Source: Roseiarcus sp963775575
Lineage (GTDB): Bacteria > Pseudomonadota > Alphaproteobacteria > Rhizobiales > Beijerinckiaceae
DNA: 64,000 nt
Direction of reading: 5' to 3'
NCBI GenBank assembly: GCA_963775575.1
Contig: CAVZJG010000005.1
Coordinates: 186,001 to 250,000 of the forward strand
The position numbers and the translations under genes were made by a program. The notes beneath the pieces were generated by a model that was not told the DNA's origin, ran no database searches, and saw only the letters and a list, made by a program, of their open reading frames with translations. This document shows positions 22,355-31,887 of this stretch, one piece after another. Within the stretch, counting starts at the first letter, position 1; each line of letters starts with the position of its first letter.

Positions 22355-24721
22355 ATGAAGACGAAGACTCTCTCTGCGGACCTCCTTCACAAGATGGACG
22401 CCTATTGGCGGGCCGCCAACTATCTGTCGGTCGGCCAGATCTATCTTTACGACAATCCGTTGCTGAGGCGGCCGCTGACCCTGGCGGACGTGAAACACAT
22501 GCTGTTGGGACACTGGGGCACCACCCCCGGGCAGAATTTCATTTATGTGCATTTGAACCGGGTCATCAAGAAATACGACCTCGACATGATTTACGTCTCC
22601 GGCCCCGGTCACGGCGGCCCGGCCGTGGTCGGCAACACGTATCTCGAGGGAACCTACAGCGAGATCTATCCCGAAGTCAGCCAGGATGAAGCCGGGCTTC
22701 GCCGGCTCTTTAGGCAATTTTCGTTTCCGGGAGGGATCCCCAGCCACGCATCGCCGGAGTGCCCCGGCTCGATCCACGAAGGCGGCGAACTGGGCTATTC
22801 GCTCAGCCATTCGTTCGGAGCGGCGTTCGACAATCCCGATTTCATCGTCGCCTGTGTCGTCGGCGACGGCGAGGCCGAAACGGGTCCGCTGGCCACGGCG
22901 TGGCATTCGAACAAGTTCCTCGATCCGGTGACCGACGGCGCGGTGCTGCCGATCCTGCATCTCAACGGCTACAAGATCGCCAACCCGACAATCCTCGCCC
23001 GCATCGGCCGCGAGGAATTGGAACAATTGCTCCGCGGCTATGGGTGGGCCCCCTACTTCGTCGAGGGTCACGAGCCCGAGCCGATGCACGAGGCGATGGC
23101 GGCGACGCTCGACACGGTTGTCGAGCAGATAAGAGAAATTCAGCGGGCCGCGCGCGCCCGCGGCGAATCCGCGCGGCCGCGCTGGCCGATGATCGTGCTC
23201 AATTCGCCCAAAGGCTGGACGGGTCCGAAGATGGTCGACGGCCTGCAGGTCGAAGGAACCTTCCGATCGCATCAGGTGCCGCTTTCCGACCCGGCCACTC
23301 ATCCCGAACACCTCAAGCTGCTGGAAGATTGGCTGAGGAGCTACCGGCCGCAGGAGCTCTTCGACGAGCGGGGTCGTCTGAGGCCGGAATTGGCCGAGCT
23401 GGCGCCCAAGGGCGAGCGGCGCATGGGCGCGAACCCCCACGCCAATGGCGGCCTCCTGCTGCGGGATCTTCGCATGCCGAACTTCCGCGACTACGCGGTC
23501 GACGTGTCCTCGCCGGGCGTGCGCGGCATCGGCGACACCCATGTGCTCGGGAGGTTCCTGCGCGACGTGACGAAACTGAACGCCGAGCAGCGGAACTTCC
23601 GCGTCTTCGGTCCGGACGAGACGCTCTCCAACGGCCTGGAAGCCCTCTTCGAGGCGACGAAACGCCAGTGGGAAGGCGCGATCGAGCCGACCGACGAGTT
23701 TCTCGCGCCGACGGGGCGCGTCGTGGAAATGCTCAGCGAGCACCAATGCGAGGGATGGCTGGAAGGTTACCTGCTGACGGGGCGGCATGGGCTGTTCAAT
23801 TGTTACGAGGCGTTCATCCATATCGTCGACTCGATGTTCAATCAGCACGCCAAGTGGCTGAAGGTCACGTTGCAGCTGCCGTGGCGGCGGAAGATCGCGT
23901 CGTTGAATTACTTGCTCGCCTCGCATGTCTGGCGCCAGGACCACAACGGCTTCACGCATCAGGATCCGGGTTTCATCGACCATGTCATGAACAAGAAGGC
24001 CGAAATCGTGCGGGTCTATCTTCCGCCGGACGCGAACTGCTTGCTTTCGGTGATGGACCATTGCCTGCGCGGCCGCCATTGCGTCAACGTCGTGATCGCC
24101 GGCAAGCACCCGGCGCCGCAGTGGCTGACCATGGACGCCGCGGTCAAGCATTGCGCCGAGGGCGTCGGCATCTGGCCGTGGGCGAGCAACGACCAGGGCG
24201 TCGCGCCCGACGTGGTGATGGCCTGCTGCGGCGACGTGCCCACGCTCGAGACCCTGGCGGCGGTCTCGATCATGCGCGAGCACTTGCCGGAGCTGAAGAT
24301 TCGCGTGGTCAACGTCGTCGACCTGATGAAGCTTCAGCCGCGAACCGAGCATCCCCACGGGTTGACCGACGTGGACTTCGACGGGCTCTTCACCAAGGAC
24401 AAGCCGGTGATCTTCGCCTTTCACGGCTACCCGTGGCTGATCCACCGGCTGACCTACCGCCGCGCCAACCACGACAACATCCACGTGCGCGGCTACAAGG
24501 AAGAGGGCACCATCACCACGCCCTTCGACATGACGGTGCTGAACGATCTGGATCGTTTCCACCTGGTGATCGACGTCATCGATCGCCTGCCGCAGATCGG
24601 CGACAAGGGCGTCTATCTGAAACAAATGCTCAAGGACAAGCTGATCGAGCACAAGGAGTATATCACCCGGAACGGCCAAGACCTGCCGGAGATCCGCAAT
24701 TGGAAGTGGGGCGCCCCTTGA
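22355..24721 (+). CDS. xfp: Phosphoketolase (xylulose-5-P/fructose-6-P)
   Basis: A 788-residue thiamine-diphosphate enzyme that splits xylulose 5-phosphate (or fructose 6-phosphate) with phosphate into acetyl phosphate and a smaller sugar phosphate. Key segments are YVSGPGHGGPAVVGNTYLEG, SHASPECPGSIHEGGELGYS, the ThDP motif GDGEAETGPLATAWHSN and HLNGYKIANPTILAR. The C-terminus has KEYITRNGQDLPEIRNWKW. AGAGGAGAGG precedes the ATG. It gives a carbon-saving shunt from pentose phosphates to C2 units, with acetate kinase or phosphotransacetylase expected elsewhere. Confidence 0.96.
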   Translation: MKTKTLSADLLHKMDAYWRAANYLSVGQIYLYDNPLLRRPLTLADVKHMLLGHWGTTPGQNFIYVHLNRVIKKYDLDMIYVSGPGHGGPAVVGNTYLEGTYSEIYPEVSQDEAGLRRLFRQFSFPGGIPSHASPECPGSIHEGGELGYSLSHSFGAAFDNPDFIVACVVGDGEAETGPLATAWHSNKFLDPVTDGAVLPILHLNGYKIANPTILARIGREELEQLLRGYGWAPYFVEGHEPEPMHEAMAATLDTVVEQIREIQRAARARGESARPRWPMIVLNSPKGWTGPKMVDGLQVEGTFRSHQVPLSDPATHPEHLKLLEDWLRSYRPQELFDERGRLRPELAELAPKGERRMGANPHANGGLLLRDLRMPNFRDYAVDVSSPGVRGIGDTHVLGRFLRDVTKLNAEQRNFRVFGPDETLSNGLEALFEATKRQWEGAIEPTDEFLAPTGRVVEMLSEHQCEGWLEGYLLTGRHGLFNCYEAFIHIVDSMFNQHAKWLKVTLQLPWRRKIASLNYLLASHVWRQDHNGFTHQDPGFIDHVMNKKAEIVRVYLPPDANCLLSVMDHCLRGRHCVNVVIAGKHPAPQWLTMDAAVKHCAEGVGIWPWASNDQGVAPDVVMACCGDVPTLETLAAVSIMREHLPELKIRVVNVVDLMKLQPRTEHPHGLTDVDFDGLFTKDKPVIFAFHGYPWLIHRLTYRRANHDNIHVRGYKEEGTITTPFDMTVLNDLDRFHLVIDVIDRLPQIGDKGVYLKQMLKDKLIEHKEYITRNGQDLPEIRNWKWGAP

Positions 24722-24806
24722 GGAACGCGCGCCGACGTCCGGTCGATGCCTGCGCGCCGCTCACGATCGGCGAAGATCGGTCAGGCCTCTTCGCGCGGGA
24801 ACGGCG

Positions 24807-25466
24807 TCACTTGACCAGCGGCTTGAGGATTGCTTCGAATTCGCCGAGGCTCAGCGCGCCGTCGTAGACTTTGCCGTCGATGACGAAGGTCGGCGTTCCC
24901 GCGACCTTGACCTTCGACATCGCCGTTTGCACGATTTCGCGCATCGCGTCGGCCTTGGCCTGATCCTTCAGGCACTCCATCGCCTTGTCGTGGCTCATGC
25001 CCGTCGGGCGCATGGCCGCGATCAACGCGTCGAGCGGGTGATCGACGAACGCCCACGTCTCCTGCTCGGCGAACAGCAGGTCGATCGTCGCCAGCGCCTT
25101 GTCGTCGCCGACGCAACGCGCCAGGATGAAGCCCGCGGCGTCGAGCGCGTTGCGCGAAAATTCACGGAAGATGAAGCGCGCCTTGCCGGTGTCGATATAG
25201 GCGGATTTCAACGCCGGCAGCACGTCGTGATCGAACACGGCGCAATGCGAGCATGTCAGCGAGCCGTATTCGACGATGGGAAGGCCATTGGCGTCGCCGA
25301 TCGACAGCTCCGGCAGCGGTCCGGGCTGCAGCACGGTCGCCATGTCGACCGCGCCATCCGGCTTGGGGGCGGTTTCCGCCTGCGCCGCGCTCGAGAAGAA
25401 CAGAGCGACGGCGAACGCCGCGACCGCGGCGCGTAAGGCGATGGAGGGCGAAGACGAAGCAATCAC
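24807..25466 (-). CDS. DsbA-family thiol:disulfide oxidoreductase
   Basis: A 219-residue exported thioredoxin-fold protein. The signal peptide (IALRAAVAAFAVALFFSSAAQA) is followed by VEYGSLTCSHCAVFDHDVLP with the C-S-H-C active site, a helical insert and the cis-proline loop KVAGTPTFVIDGKVY. It belongs to the Thioredoxin_4/DsbA-like group and probably oxidises cysteines in periplasmic proteins. GTG 25466 is chosen because GGGAG lies 7 bases upstream. Confidence 0.9.
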   Translation of the reverse strand: MIASSSPSIALRAAVAAFAVALFFSSAAQAETAPKPDGAVDMATVLQPGPLPELSIGDANGLPIVEYGSLTCSHCAVFDHDVLPALKSAYIDTGKARFIFREFSRNALDAAGFILARCVGDDKALATIDLLFAEQETWAFVDHPLDALIAAMRPTGMSHDKAMECLKDQAKADAMREIVQTAMSKVKVAGTPTFVIDGKVYDGALSLGEFEAILKPLVK

Positions 25467-25730
25467 GAAAAACTCCCGAACCTGGACGGCGAGACACCGC
25501 GGGAGATTGGACTCTTTCGCGGATCGCGGCAAGAGCGGTTCAACCGGATCGCGGGATCGGGAAGGTCATCGCTCCAGACCTCGATCTTCGCCCTCGCGAT
25601 GCGCCCGCCCGCGCGCCGGCGTCGGGCTCGATTTTGCCTTGCCAATGCCGAGATGCTAGGCCGTCCCGCCTATTCCTGCCGGAATTTCGCCGGGAAGGAA
25701 CCCCCTTTGGCGCGAGCGCGGAGCAGAGCC

Positions 25731-26789
25731 ATGGAATATCGACAACTGGGCAATTCGGGGCTGAAGATCTCCGTCCTGACGATGGGCACCATGACCTTCG
25801 GCGGCAAGGGCGCATTCGCCAAAATCGGCGATGTGTCGCTCGCGGAAGTGCGGCGGCTGATCGACATCGTCGCCGACGCCGGCGTCAATCTGATCGACAC
25901 CGCCGACATCTATTCGGCCGGCGCCTCGGAAGCGATGCTCGGCGAGGCGATGGGCGGCAAGCGCAAGCCGGGCATGCTGATCGCTTCCAAGGCGCGCTAC
26001 GCGACCGGCGAAGGCCCGAACGACGCCGGCCTTTCGCGCTGGCACTTGATCCGCGCCTGTGATGAAAGCCTCAAGCGCCTGCGCACGGACGTGATCGATC
26101 TCTATCAGGTGCACGAATGGGACGGCCTGACGCCGCTCGAGGAGACGCTGGAGGCGCTCGACAGCCTCGTGTGCGCCGGAAAGGTGCGCTACGTCGGCTG
26201 CTCCAATTTCTCCGGCTGGCACGTCATGAAGGCGATGGAGATCGCGCGGCGGGACGGCCGCATTCCGTTCGTCTCGCAGCAGATCCATTACACTTTGCAG
26301 GCGCGTGAGGCCGAATACGAGCTGATTCCGATCGCGCTCGACCAAAGGCTCGGCGTGCTGGTCTGGAGCCCGTTGGCCGGCGGCCTGCTGTCGGGCAAGC
26401 ACCGGCGCAACAAGAGCGCGCCAGCGGGCACGCGGGTCACGGCGGGCTGGAAGGAGCCGCCGATCGCTGACGAAGGCAAGCTGTGGGACATCGTCGACGA
26501 ACTCGTGGCGATCGGCGAGGCCCATGGCGTCTCGGCGGCGCGCGTCGCGCTGGCCTGGACGCTCGGCCGCCCGGGCGTCACGTCGATCGTCGTCGGCGGG
26601 CGCACCGAGGCGCAATTCAGGGATAATCTCGCCTGCGTCGAGGTGAAGCTGACGGCTGCGGAGCGCGCGCGGCTCGATAAGGTCAGCCAGCCGACGCTGA
26701 TCTATCCCTACTGGCATCAGGCCTGGACCGCCAACGAGCGGTTAGGAGCGCCCGACCTCGCGCTGCTCGCGCCGTATTTGACCCCGTGA
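25731..26789 (+). CDS. Aldo/keto reductase
   Basis: A 352-residue TIM-barrel NADPH oxidoreductase. It shows LGNSGLKISVLTMGTMTFGG, INLIDTADIYSAGASE-type catalytic Asp/Tyr (NLIDTADIYS), the lysine in LIASKARYATG, and the histidine in VIDLYQVHEWDG. The tail contains VTSIVVGGRTEAQFRDNL. It resembles the YajO/Tas group, with unknown carbonyl substrate. It starts at ATG 25731, divergent from the DsbA gene. Confidence 0.92.
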   Translation: MEYRQLGNSGLKISVLTMGTMTFGGKGAFAKIGDVSLAEVRRLIDIVADAGVNLIDTADIYSAGASEAMLGEAMGGKRKPGMLIASKARYATGEGPNDAGLSRWHLIRACDESLKRLRTDVIDLYQVHEWDGLTPLEETLEALDSLVCAGKVRYVGCSNFSGWHVMKAMEIARRDGRIPFVSQQIHYTLQAREAEYELIPIALDQRLGVLVWSPLAGGLLSGKHRRNKSAPAGTRVTAGWKEPPIADEGKLWDIVDELVAIGEAHGVSAARVALAWTLGRPGVTSIVVGGRTEAQFRDNLACVEVKLTAAERARLDKVSQPTLIYPYWHQAWTANERLGAPDLALLAPYLTP

Positions 26790-26995
26790 CGCGACCGTCG
26801 ACGTCGTTGGTGGGTGGAGCCATTCGGCGCGCGAAAGCGCGCCCGTCGCGCTAAGAGGCGCACGGCGCGAGCGCCGAGCTGCGGCGACGAAGCGATCCAT
26901 GCGGAAGCGACGCCGCGGGTTGCTTCGCTCACGCCCGCGACACGCTGTTTGGCGTGGACTTCGATTGGCGCCGGTTCGCGATCGGACCCGCTCGC

Positions 26996-27847
26996 TCAGG
27001 TAGAAAAGATGTTCTCGAGCGTCCGTCGCATGACGGAGGCGTCGACGTCGACGCCGGTCCAATATTTGACGCCGATAACGCCCTGATTGACGATCATGCC
27101 GAGGCCATCGAGCACGCGGCAGCCACGGGTCTCGGCTTCCCGAATGAGCCGCGTCCGCGGCGGGTTGGGGATCACGTCCGCCACCACGAGCGGAGGGCGC
27201 AAGCTTTCCACATCGAGGTCGATGCGCGCATCGATGTTCGGATAGAGCCCGACGGAGGTTGCATTGACGACGATTTCGACTGCCACCGGAATCTTGTAAG
27301 CGGCTCGCGAAACGACGAGTTCGGCGCTTGCCTTCGTCTTGCTGTTGAGCAGATCGACGAGAATGCGGCCACGATCTTCGTTGCGGTTCACCACGATGAT
27401 CCGTCTTGCTCCGGCGAACGCGAGCTCCACGCCGATCGCCCGCGCAGCGCCGCCCGCGCCAAACATCGCCACTGTCTTGCCTGATGGATCGGCGACTTCG
27501 CGCAGCGACTGCAGAAAGCCCTTGCCGTCCGTGTTCTCGCCGATGAATTTGTCGCCGCGCCGCACGGCGCAATTGACCGCCCCCATCACCGCGGCCGACT
27601 CGCCTAACCCATCGAGATGTTCAATCACCGCGACCTTGTGCGGGATCGAACAGTTGAACCCGATCCAACCCATGGCGCGGGCGCCCTTCACCGCATCGCG
27701 GAGGTCGCCGGGCGGCACCTCGCAATTGATATAGCGGATGTCGAGGCCGTGGTGACGGTAGGCCGCTTCGACCATGGCGACGGTAGGATTTTCCGCCGCG
27801 GGCATGGCGAAGCAACCGGTGAGCCGACTGAGGAAATTGAGCGTCAT
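26996..27847 (-). CDS. Shikimate/quinate dehydrogenase family protein
   Basis: A 283-residue AroE-type protein. The substrate domain has GFNCSIPHKVAVIEHLDGLG, with the catalytic lysine of the N-x-x-x-PHK region, and GAVNCAVRRGDKFIGENTDG. The nucleotide domain has VAMFGAGGAARAIGVEL and VVNRNEDRG. The Asn-Arg pair after the second strand often indicates NADP use. The first residues (MTLNFLSRLTGCFAMPAAEN) resemble the divergent AroE-like branch rather than the biosynthetic enzyme, so it may act on quinate or another cyclitol. Confidence 0.85.
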   Translation of the reverse strand: MTLNFLSRLTGCFAMPAAENPTVAMVEAAYRHHGLDIRYINCEVPPGDLRDAVKGARAMGWIGFNCSIPHKVAVIEHLDGLGESAAVMGAVNCAVRRGDKFIGENTDGKGFLQSLREVADPSGKTVAMFGAGGAARAIGVELAFAGARRIIVVNRNEDRGRILVDLLNSKTKASAELVVSRAAYKIPVAVEIVVNATSVGLYPNIDARIDLDVESLRPPLVVADVIPNPPRTRLIREAETRGCRVLDGLGMIVNQGVIGVKYWTGVDVDASVMRRTLENIFST

Positions 27848-27974
27848 AAAACTGCCTTTCAGCCACCGGGCGGCTCGCGGCGCCCGACCTGGCGCCGCTC
27901 GCGCCCTAACTGACCGCCTGAGGGAGGGGACGGTTCGGCGTCGCGCTCGATGGCTCGACGCCGCTTGCCCTCCT

Positions 27975-28985
27975 CTAATGATACCCGACGTCCGCGCGCG
28001 CCTTGCCGCGAAACACCCAGTAGGACCATCCGGTGTAGGCGAAAATGACGGGCAACAGGAACAGCGTGCCCACCAGCAGGAAGGCCTGCGTGCGCAGCGA
28101 GGACGCGGCTTGCCAGAGCGTGAAATGATGCGGCACGATCATCGGCCACAGGCTGATCGCGATGCCGCCGTAGGCCAACGCGAACAGGCCGACGCCGGCG
28201 GCGAAGGGCGCGGCGTCCGACGATCCGGAAAGCGCGCGCCAGGCTGCCAGAGCGACCAGCGCGGTCGCGATCGGGACCGGCGACAGCCAGAGCGCGTTGG
28301 GCCATGAGAACCAGCGCGCGGCGATCTCGGGGCTCATCACGGGCGTCCACACGCTGACGACGACGATCGCGACGAGGACGCCGACGAGGCCGACGCGGCC
28401 ATGCCGGCGCGCGCGCGCCTGGACGGCGCCTTCGGTCTTGAGGATCAGCCATCCCGCGCCGAGCAGCGCGTAGCCGAACACGAGCGCGACGCCGGTGAGA
28501 ATCGAGAAGGGCGTGAAGCAATCGAGCGACGTCCCGGCGAAGGCCCGCCCCTCGACGCGGAAGCCCTGGATGAAGGCGCCGAGGACGACGCCTTGCGCCA
28601 CGGTGGCGACGATTGAGCCGATATTGAATCCATGATCCCAGAAGGTCCTGTGTTCGGCGTCGCGAAAGCGAAACTCGAACGCGACGCCGCGAAACACCAG
28701 GGCCAGCAACATGACGAGAAGCGGAAAATAGACGGCGGGGATGATGATGGCGAAGGCGAGTGGAAACGCCGCGAAGAGCGCGACGCCGCCCAGCACCAGC
28801 CAAGTCTCGTTGCCGTCCCAGATCGGCGCGATGGCGCTCATGGCGACGTTGCGGGAGGCCAAATCCGGCTGCAGCCCATAGAGAATGCCGACGCCGAGAT
28901 CGAAGCCGTCGAGCACGACATAGAAGAAGACGCCGAAGCCGAGGACGAGCGTCCAGATCGGAACGAAACTGAGCGTAGCGGTCAT
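27975..28985 (-). CDS. cydB: Cytochrome bd-type quinol oxidase subunit II
   Basis: A 336-residue subunit with eight hydrophobic spans. FGVFFYVVLDGFDLGVGILY near the start and NETWLVLGGVALFAAFPLAF are the CydB signatures. It stabilises the haem-bearing subunit I. Its ATG overlaps the cydA stop (ATGA). Confidence 0.94.
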   Translation of the reverse strand: MTATLSFVPIWTLVLGFGVFFYVVLDGFDLGVGILYGLQPDLASRNVAMSAIAPIWDGNETWLVLGGVALFAAFPLAFAIIIPAVYFPLLVMLLALVFRGVAFEFRFRDAEHRTFWDHGFNIGSIVATVAQGVVLGAFIQGFRVEGRAFAGTSLDCFTPFSILTGVALVFGYALLGAGWLILKTEGAVQARARRHGRVGLVGVLVAIVVVSVWTPVMSPEIAARWFSWPNALWLSPVPIATALVALAAWRALSGSSDAAPFAAGVGLFALAYGGIAISLWPMIVPHHFTLWQAASSLRTQAFLLVGTLFLLPVIFAYTGWSYWVFRGKARADVGYH

Positions 28986-30379
28986 GGCGTTGGCCTCCTC
29001 GCGTTGATTTCGACCGTTATCGGGGCGGCCGGCCGCCCGCTTTCGATCGCCGCGTCGGCTTCCTCCGCGCTCGCCGGCCCCTTGCGCACGATGCGCGCCA
29101 TCACGATCGCGCCGGCGGGAAAGACGACGAGGTAGACGGCCATATAGGCGGCAAGCGAGATCAAGACGTCCCCGCTGGACAACGACGGCGAAACGGAATC
29201 GGCGGTGCGCATGAGGCCGTACACCGTCCAGGGCTGGCGTCCGACCTCGGTCGTGGTCCAACCCGCGATGACGGCGAAAAAGCCGATCGGGGCGCAATAC
29301 TGGCACAGCCTGAGAAAGGCGTCACAGTCGAACAGCCGGCCGCGCAGGCGCAGCCAGAGCCCGAGCGCGATGATGGCGAGCATCGCCAAGCCGAGGCCGA
29401 CCATGACGCGGAAGGCGAAGAAGGGAATCGCGACCGGCGGGCGCTGGTCCACGGGGAAATCCTTCAAGCCCTTGATTTCGCCGTCGAGCGAGTGCGTGAG
29501 GATCAGGCTGCCGAGGTAGGGGACGTCGACGGCGAAATCGTTGCGCTCGGCGCTGGCGTCGGGAATTGCGAACAGCGTCAGCGGCGCAGCGCGCGCCGTG
29601 TCCCAGCGCGCTTCGATCGCGGCGAGTTTGGCGGGCTGCGTGGCGAGCGTATTGAGCCCGTGCAGGTCGCCGAGCAGGATTTGCAACGGCGCGAGCGCAG
29701 TCAGCAGCCAGAGCGTCATGCCGACCATGACGCGCCCCTCGCTGGCGAAGCCGCCGCGGCGAATGAGCGCCGCGCCGACGCCGACCACGACAAACCCCGT
29801 GGTGACATAGAAAGCGACGACGGTGTGCATGAGGCGGTAGGGAAACGACGGGCTGAAAATGGCCGCCAGCCAGTCCACCGCGTAGAAACGGCCGTCGACG
29901 ATTTCGTACCCCGCCGGCGTTTGCATCCAGCTATTGGTCGCGATGATCCAGAAGGTCGACAGCAACGTGCCCGCGGCCACCATGATCGCCGCGAAGAAAT
30001 GCGCCCAGCGCGGCACCAGCTTGCGTCCGAACAGCAGCACGCCGAGGAACGCCGCCTCGAGGAAGAACGCCGTTATCCCTTCGTAGGCGAGCAAGGGCGC
30101 GATGACGTTGGCGGTCGCGTCGGAGAAGCGGCTCCAGTTGGAGCCGAACTGAAACGGCATGATCACGCCGGAAACGACGCCCATGCCGAACGCCACGGAA
30201 AATATCTTGATCCAGAATGTCGAAATCCGGAAGTAAATTTCGCGCCCGGTGAAGAAGCTCAAGCCTTCGAGAAGCGCGATGTAGGAGGCGAGGCCGACCG
30301 TGAACGCCGGCAGCAGAATGTGCCAAGCGATAAGCCAAGCGAATTGCAGCCGCGAGAGAAAGACCGGGTCGACCGCCAT
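28982..30379 (-). CDS. cydA: Cytochrome bd-type quinol oxidase subunit I
   Basis: A 465-residue haem b/b/d subunit that oxidises quinol and reduces O2 to water with high oxygen affinity. Recognisable are RLQFAWLIAWHILLPAFTVG with the axial histidine, FGMGVVSGVIMPFQFGSNW, MHTVVAFYVTTGFV, HSLDGEIKGLKDFP in the short Q-loop region and the GRQPWTVYGLMRTADSVSP motif. The short Q loop points to the cyanide-insensitive (CIO) subgroup. No cydX-like small gene is visible after cydB. Confidence 0.95.
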   Translation of the reverse strand: MAVDPVFLSRLQFAWLIAWHILLPAFTVGLASYIALLEGLSFFTGREIYFRISTFWIKIFSVAFGMGVVSGVIMPFQFGSNWSRFSDATANVIAPLLAYEGITAFFLEAAFLGVLLFGRKLVPRWAHFFAAIMVAAGTLLSTFWIIATNSWMQTPAGYEIVDGRFYAVDWLAAIFSPSFPYRLMHTVVAFYVTTGFVVVGVGAALIRRGGFASEGRVMVGMTLWLLTALAPLQILLGDLHGLNTLATQPAKLAAIEARWDTARAAPLTLFAIPDASAERNDFAVDVPYLGSLILTHSLDGEIKGLKDFPVDQRPPVAIPFFAFRVMVGLGLAMLAIIALGLWLRLRGRLFDCDAFLRLCQYCAPIGFFAVIAGWTTTEVGRQPWTVYGLMRTADSVSPSLSSGDVLISLAAYMAVYLVVFPAGAIVMARIVRKGPASAEEADAAIESGRPAAPITVEINARRPTP

Positions 30380-30496
30380 GACGCGCGCTCCTCAACTCGC
30401 GGGGCCGAGCGTGGTCGCGACCCACGTCTGGCCAATGGATATCGCCTCAGAACACAAAACTTTGCCCACATTTTGCCCGGCGGCTCGCCGCCGACG

Positions 30497-31108
30497 CTAT
30501 TCCGGCGCTCGCGTCCGCGCCTCTTTGTGCCCGCTGCGCGCGTTGGCGAGTCCGGCCGCTTGCAGCGTCGCCGCGCAAGTCGCCACCTCGGCGTATTCGC
30601 CCACAAGGCAGGCGAGCGACAACGCATGGACGTCTTCGGCCGGCCAGCGGCGCCCCGTGAGGTCGACGACGTCGACCGCCCAGCAGGCGTCGGCGACGAC
30701 GAAGACGCGATAGCCGAGGTCGCCGGCGTGGCGCACGGTCGACTCGATGGAATTCTGGGCAAGGGCGCCGCAGACGACCAACGTCGTCGCGCCGAGGGCG
30801 TCGAGCGCTTGTTCGAGCCGCGTGCCGACGAAGGCGCTGCGGGCGCTCTTGCCGATCACCGTCTCGCCCTCGAGCGGCCGCGCCTCGGGCTTGAATTCGT
30901 GACCCGGGCGATCCGGCCGGTAGGACGAGCCCGGCTCTCTCGAGTCGTGGCGAATGTGGACGATCGGCAGGCCTTCGGCGCGCCAGGCGGCGAGCAGCGC
31001 GCCAATCGCGCGCTCGGCGTCGGGGTTGTTGCGCCGGCCCCAGCGGGGATCGTCGATCGCCCGTTGGACATCGATGACCAGGAGCGCGGCGTCGCGGGGC
31101 AGGCGCAT
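30497..31108 (-). CDS. Isochorismatase-fold cysteine-hydrolase-like protein
   Basis: A 203-residue protein with DAALLVIDVQRAIDDPRWG (family Asp) and a lysine in ETVIGKSARSAF. The nucleophile region reads VVCGALAQNSIESTVRHAGD, with serine where most relatives have cysteine. A cysteine occurs a few residues earlier in VVCG. The substrate is unknown. This is a second isochorismatase-fold protein in the window, not closely similar to the one at 19.2 kb. Confidence 0.85.
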   Translation of the reverse strand: MRLPRDAALLVIDVQRAIDDPRWGRRNNPDAERAIGALLAAWRAEGLPIVHIRHDSREPGSSYRPDRPGHEFKPEARPLEGETVIGKSARSAFVGTRLEQALDALGATTLVVCGALAQNSIESTVRHAGDLGYRVFVVADACWAVDVVDLTGRRWPAEDVHALSLACLVGEYAEVATCAATLQAAGLANARSGHKEARTRAPE

Positions 31109-31117
31109 GGGGCTCTC

Positions 31118-31312
31118 TCAGCGCGATGGAATCGCTCGATAATCGACATCGAAGGCGACGGGCGGCTCGCCGCCCTCGCCCTCGCACGAGGGAAAGTCGG
31201 GGCAAGGGCGGTTCTTGGCCGCGAGCGTGCGCGGCGTCGCGCGGCGCAGCGCTTCGCCGACGCGAAAGCGCTCAAAGAAGCGGCCGGCGGCGGTCTTCGA
31301 TTGGCGGCGCAC
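31118..31312 (-). pseudogene. Short frame resembling a MaoC-like N-terminus
   Basis: A 64-codon frame starting at GTG 31312. GRFFERFRVGEALRRATPRT matches the N-terminal beta strand of MaoC-type dehydratases (GRFFEDFRVGQ-RHATPRT in relatives), but the sequence then departs from the family and stops. It is probably a remnant. It sits between yggT and the isochorismatase-fold gene on the same strand. Confidence 0.35.
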
Positions 31313-31324
31313 GGTCGTCGTCGC

Positions 31325-31615
31325 TCAGAAGACGTAGGGGTAGATGTAGAGAAGGATGATCTGCTCCACCAGCAGGATGGCGAGAAACAGCACCACCGGC
31401 GAGATGTCGATGCCGCCGGTGTTGGGCAGGTAGCGGCGGATCGGCCGCAGCGCCGGCTCGGTGAGCGAAACCAGCATGCTCCACACCGATCGCACGAAGT
31501 CGTTGCGGATGTTGATGACGTTGAAGGCGATCAACCACGACATCACCGCGGCGGCGATGATGACGAGCTTGTAGAGATCGAGGGCTAGAATCAGAACGTT
31601 GAGTAGAGCCCGCAT
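31325..31615 (-). CDS. YggT family membrane protein
   Basis: A 96-residue protein with two hydrophobic spans (LYKLVIIAAAVMSWLIAFNV; VVLFLAILLVEQIILLYIY) around the conserved loop SLTEPALRPIRRYLPNTGGIDISP. YggT proteins occur widely near cell-division or pyrroline-reductase genes and contribute to osmotic tolerance; the molecular role is unclear. Divergent from the tRNA. Confidence 0.92.
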   Translation of the reverse strand: MRALLNVLILALDLYKLVIIAAAVMSWLIAFNVINIRNDFVRSVWSMLVSLTEPALRPIRRYLPNTGGIDISPVVLFLAILLVEQIILLYIYPYVF

Positions 31616-31694
31616 GGACGCTCCTTCATCGCCTTGCCCGCTCCGGGGCGTCGCGCGCGCGACCGCACACCGCCCTTCGGCGCGCTTTCTTTCG

Positions 31695-31723
31695 TTGACA
31701 CGCCGGGGACGCGCACGTAAACA
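31695..31723 (+). promoter_or_regulatory. Sigma-70 promoter of tRNA-Ala
   Basis: TTGACA (31695-31700), 17-bp spacer, TAAACA (31718-31723). The tRNA begins 10 bases after the -10 box, so the primary transcript has only a very short leader. Confidence 0.7.
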
Positions 31724-31733
31724 GCCGCGCGAT

Positions 31734-31809
31734 GGGGCTGTAGCTCAGATGGGAGAGCGCTGCAATCGCACTGCAGAGGCCAGGGGTTCGAATCCCCTCA
31801 GCTCCACCA
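31734..31809 (+). tRNA. tRNA-Ala (anticodon CGC)
   Basis: A 76-nt cloverleaf with encoded CCA. Acceptor stem GGGGCTG/CAGCTCC, D arm GCTC...GAGC, anticodon stem CTGCA/TGCAG with loop ATCGCAC (anticodon CGC, reading GCG), T arm AGGGG-TTCGAAT-CCCCT. It marks the left limit of the accessory region. tRNA genes are frequent integration sites, though I see no duplicated 3' end in the window. Confidence 0.95.
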
Positions 31810-31887
31810 TAAATACTTAATAAAATCAACATGTTATGATCGGGCACGGCGAACGACCCAAGCGCTCGCCGCGTCGCGAGCTACGAA

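Noticed and set aside
22310..24679. 789-codon minus-strand frame
   Set aside because: Exact antisense of phosphoketolase.
29492..31588. 698-codon plus-strand frame
   Set aside because: Antisense to cydA, the isochorismatase-fold gene and yggT.
31785..31809. tRNA 3' end as an attachment site
   Set aside because: I could not find a second copy of the tRNA 3' sequence in the window, so no att pair is claimed.
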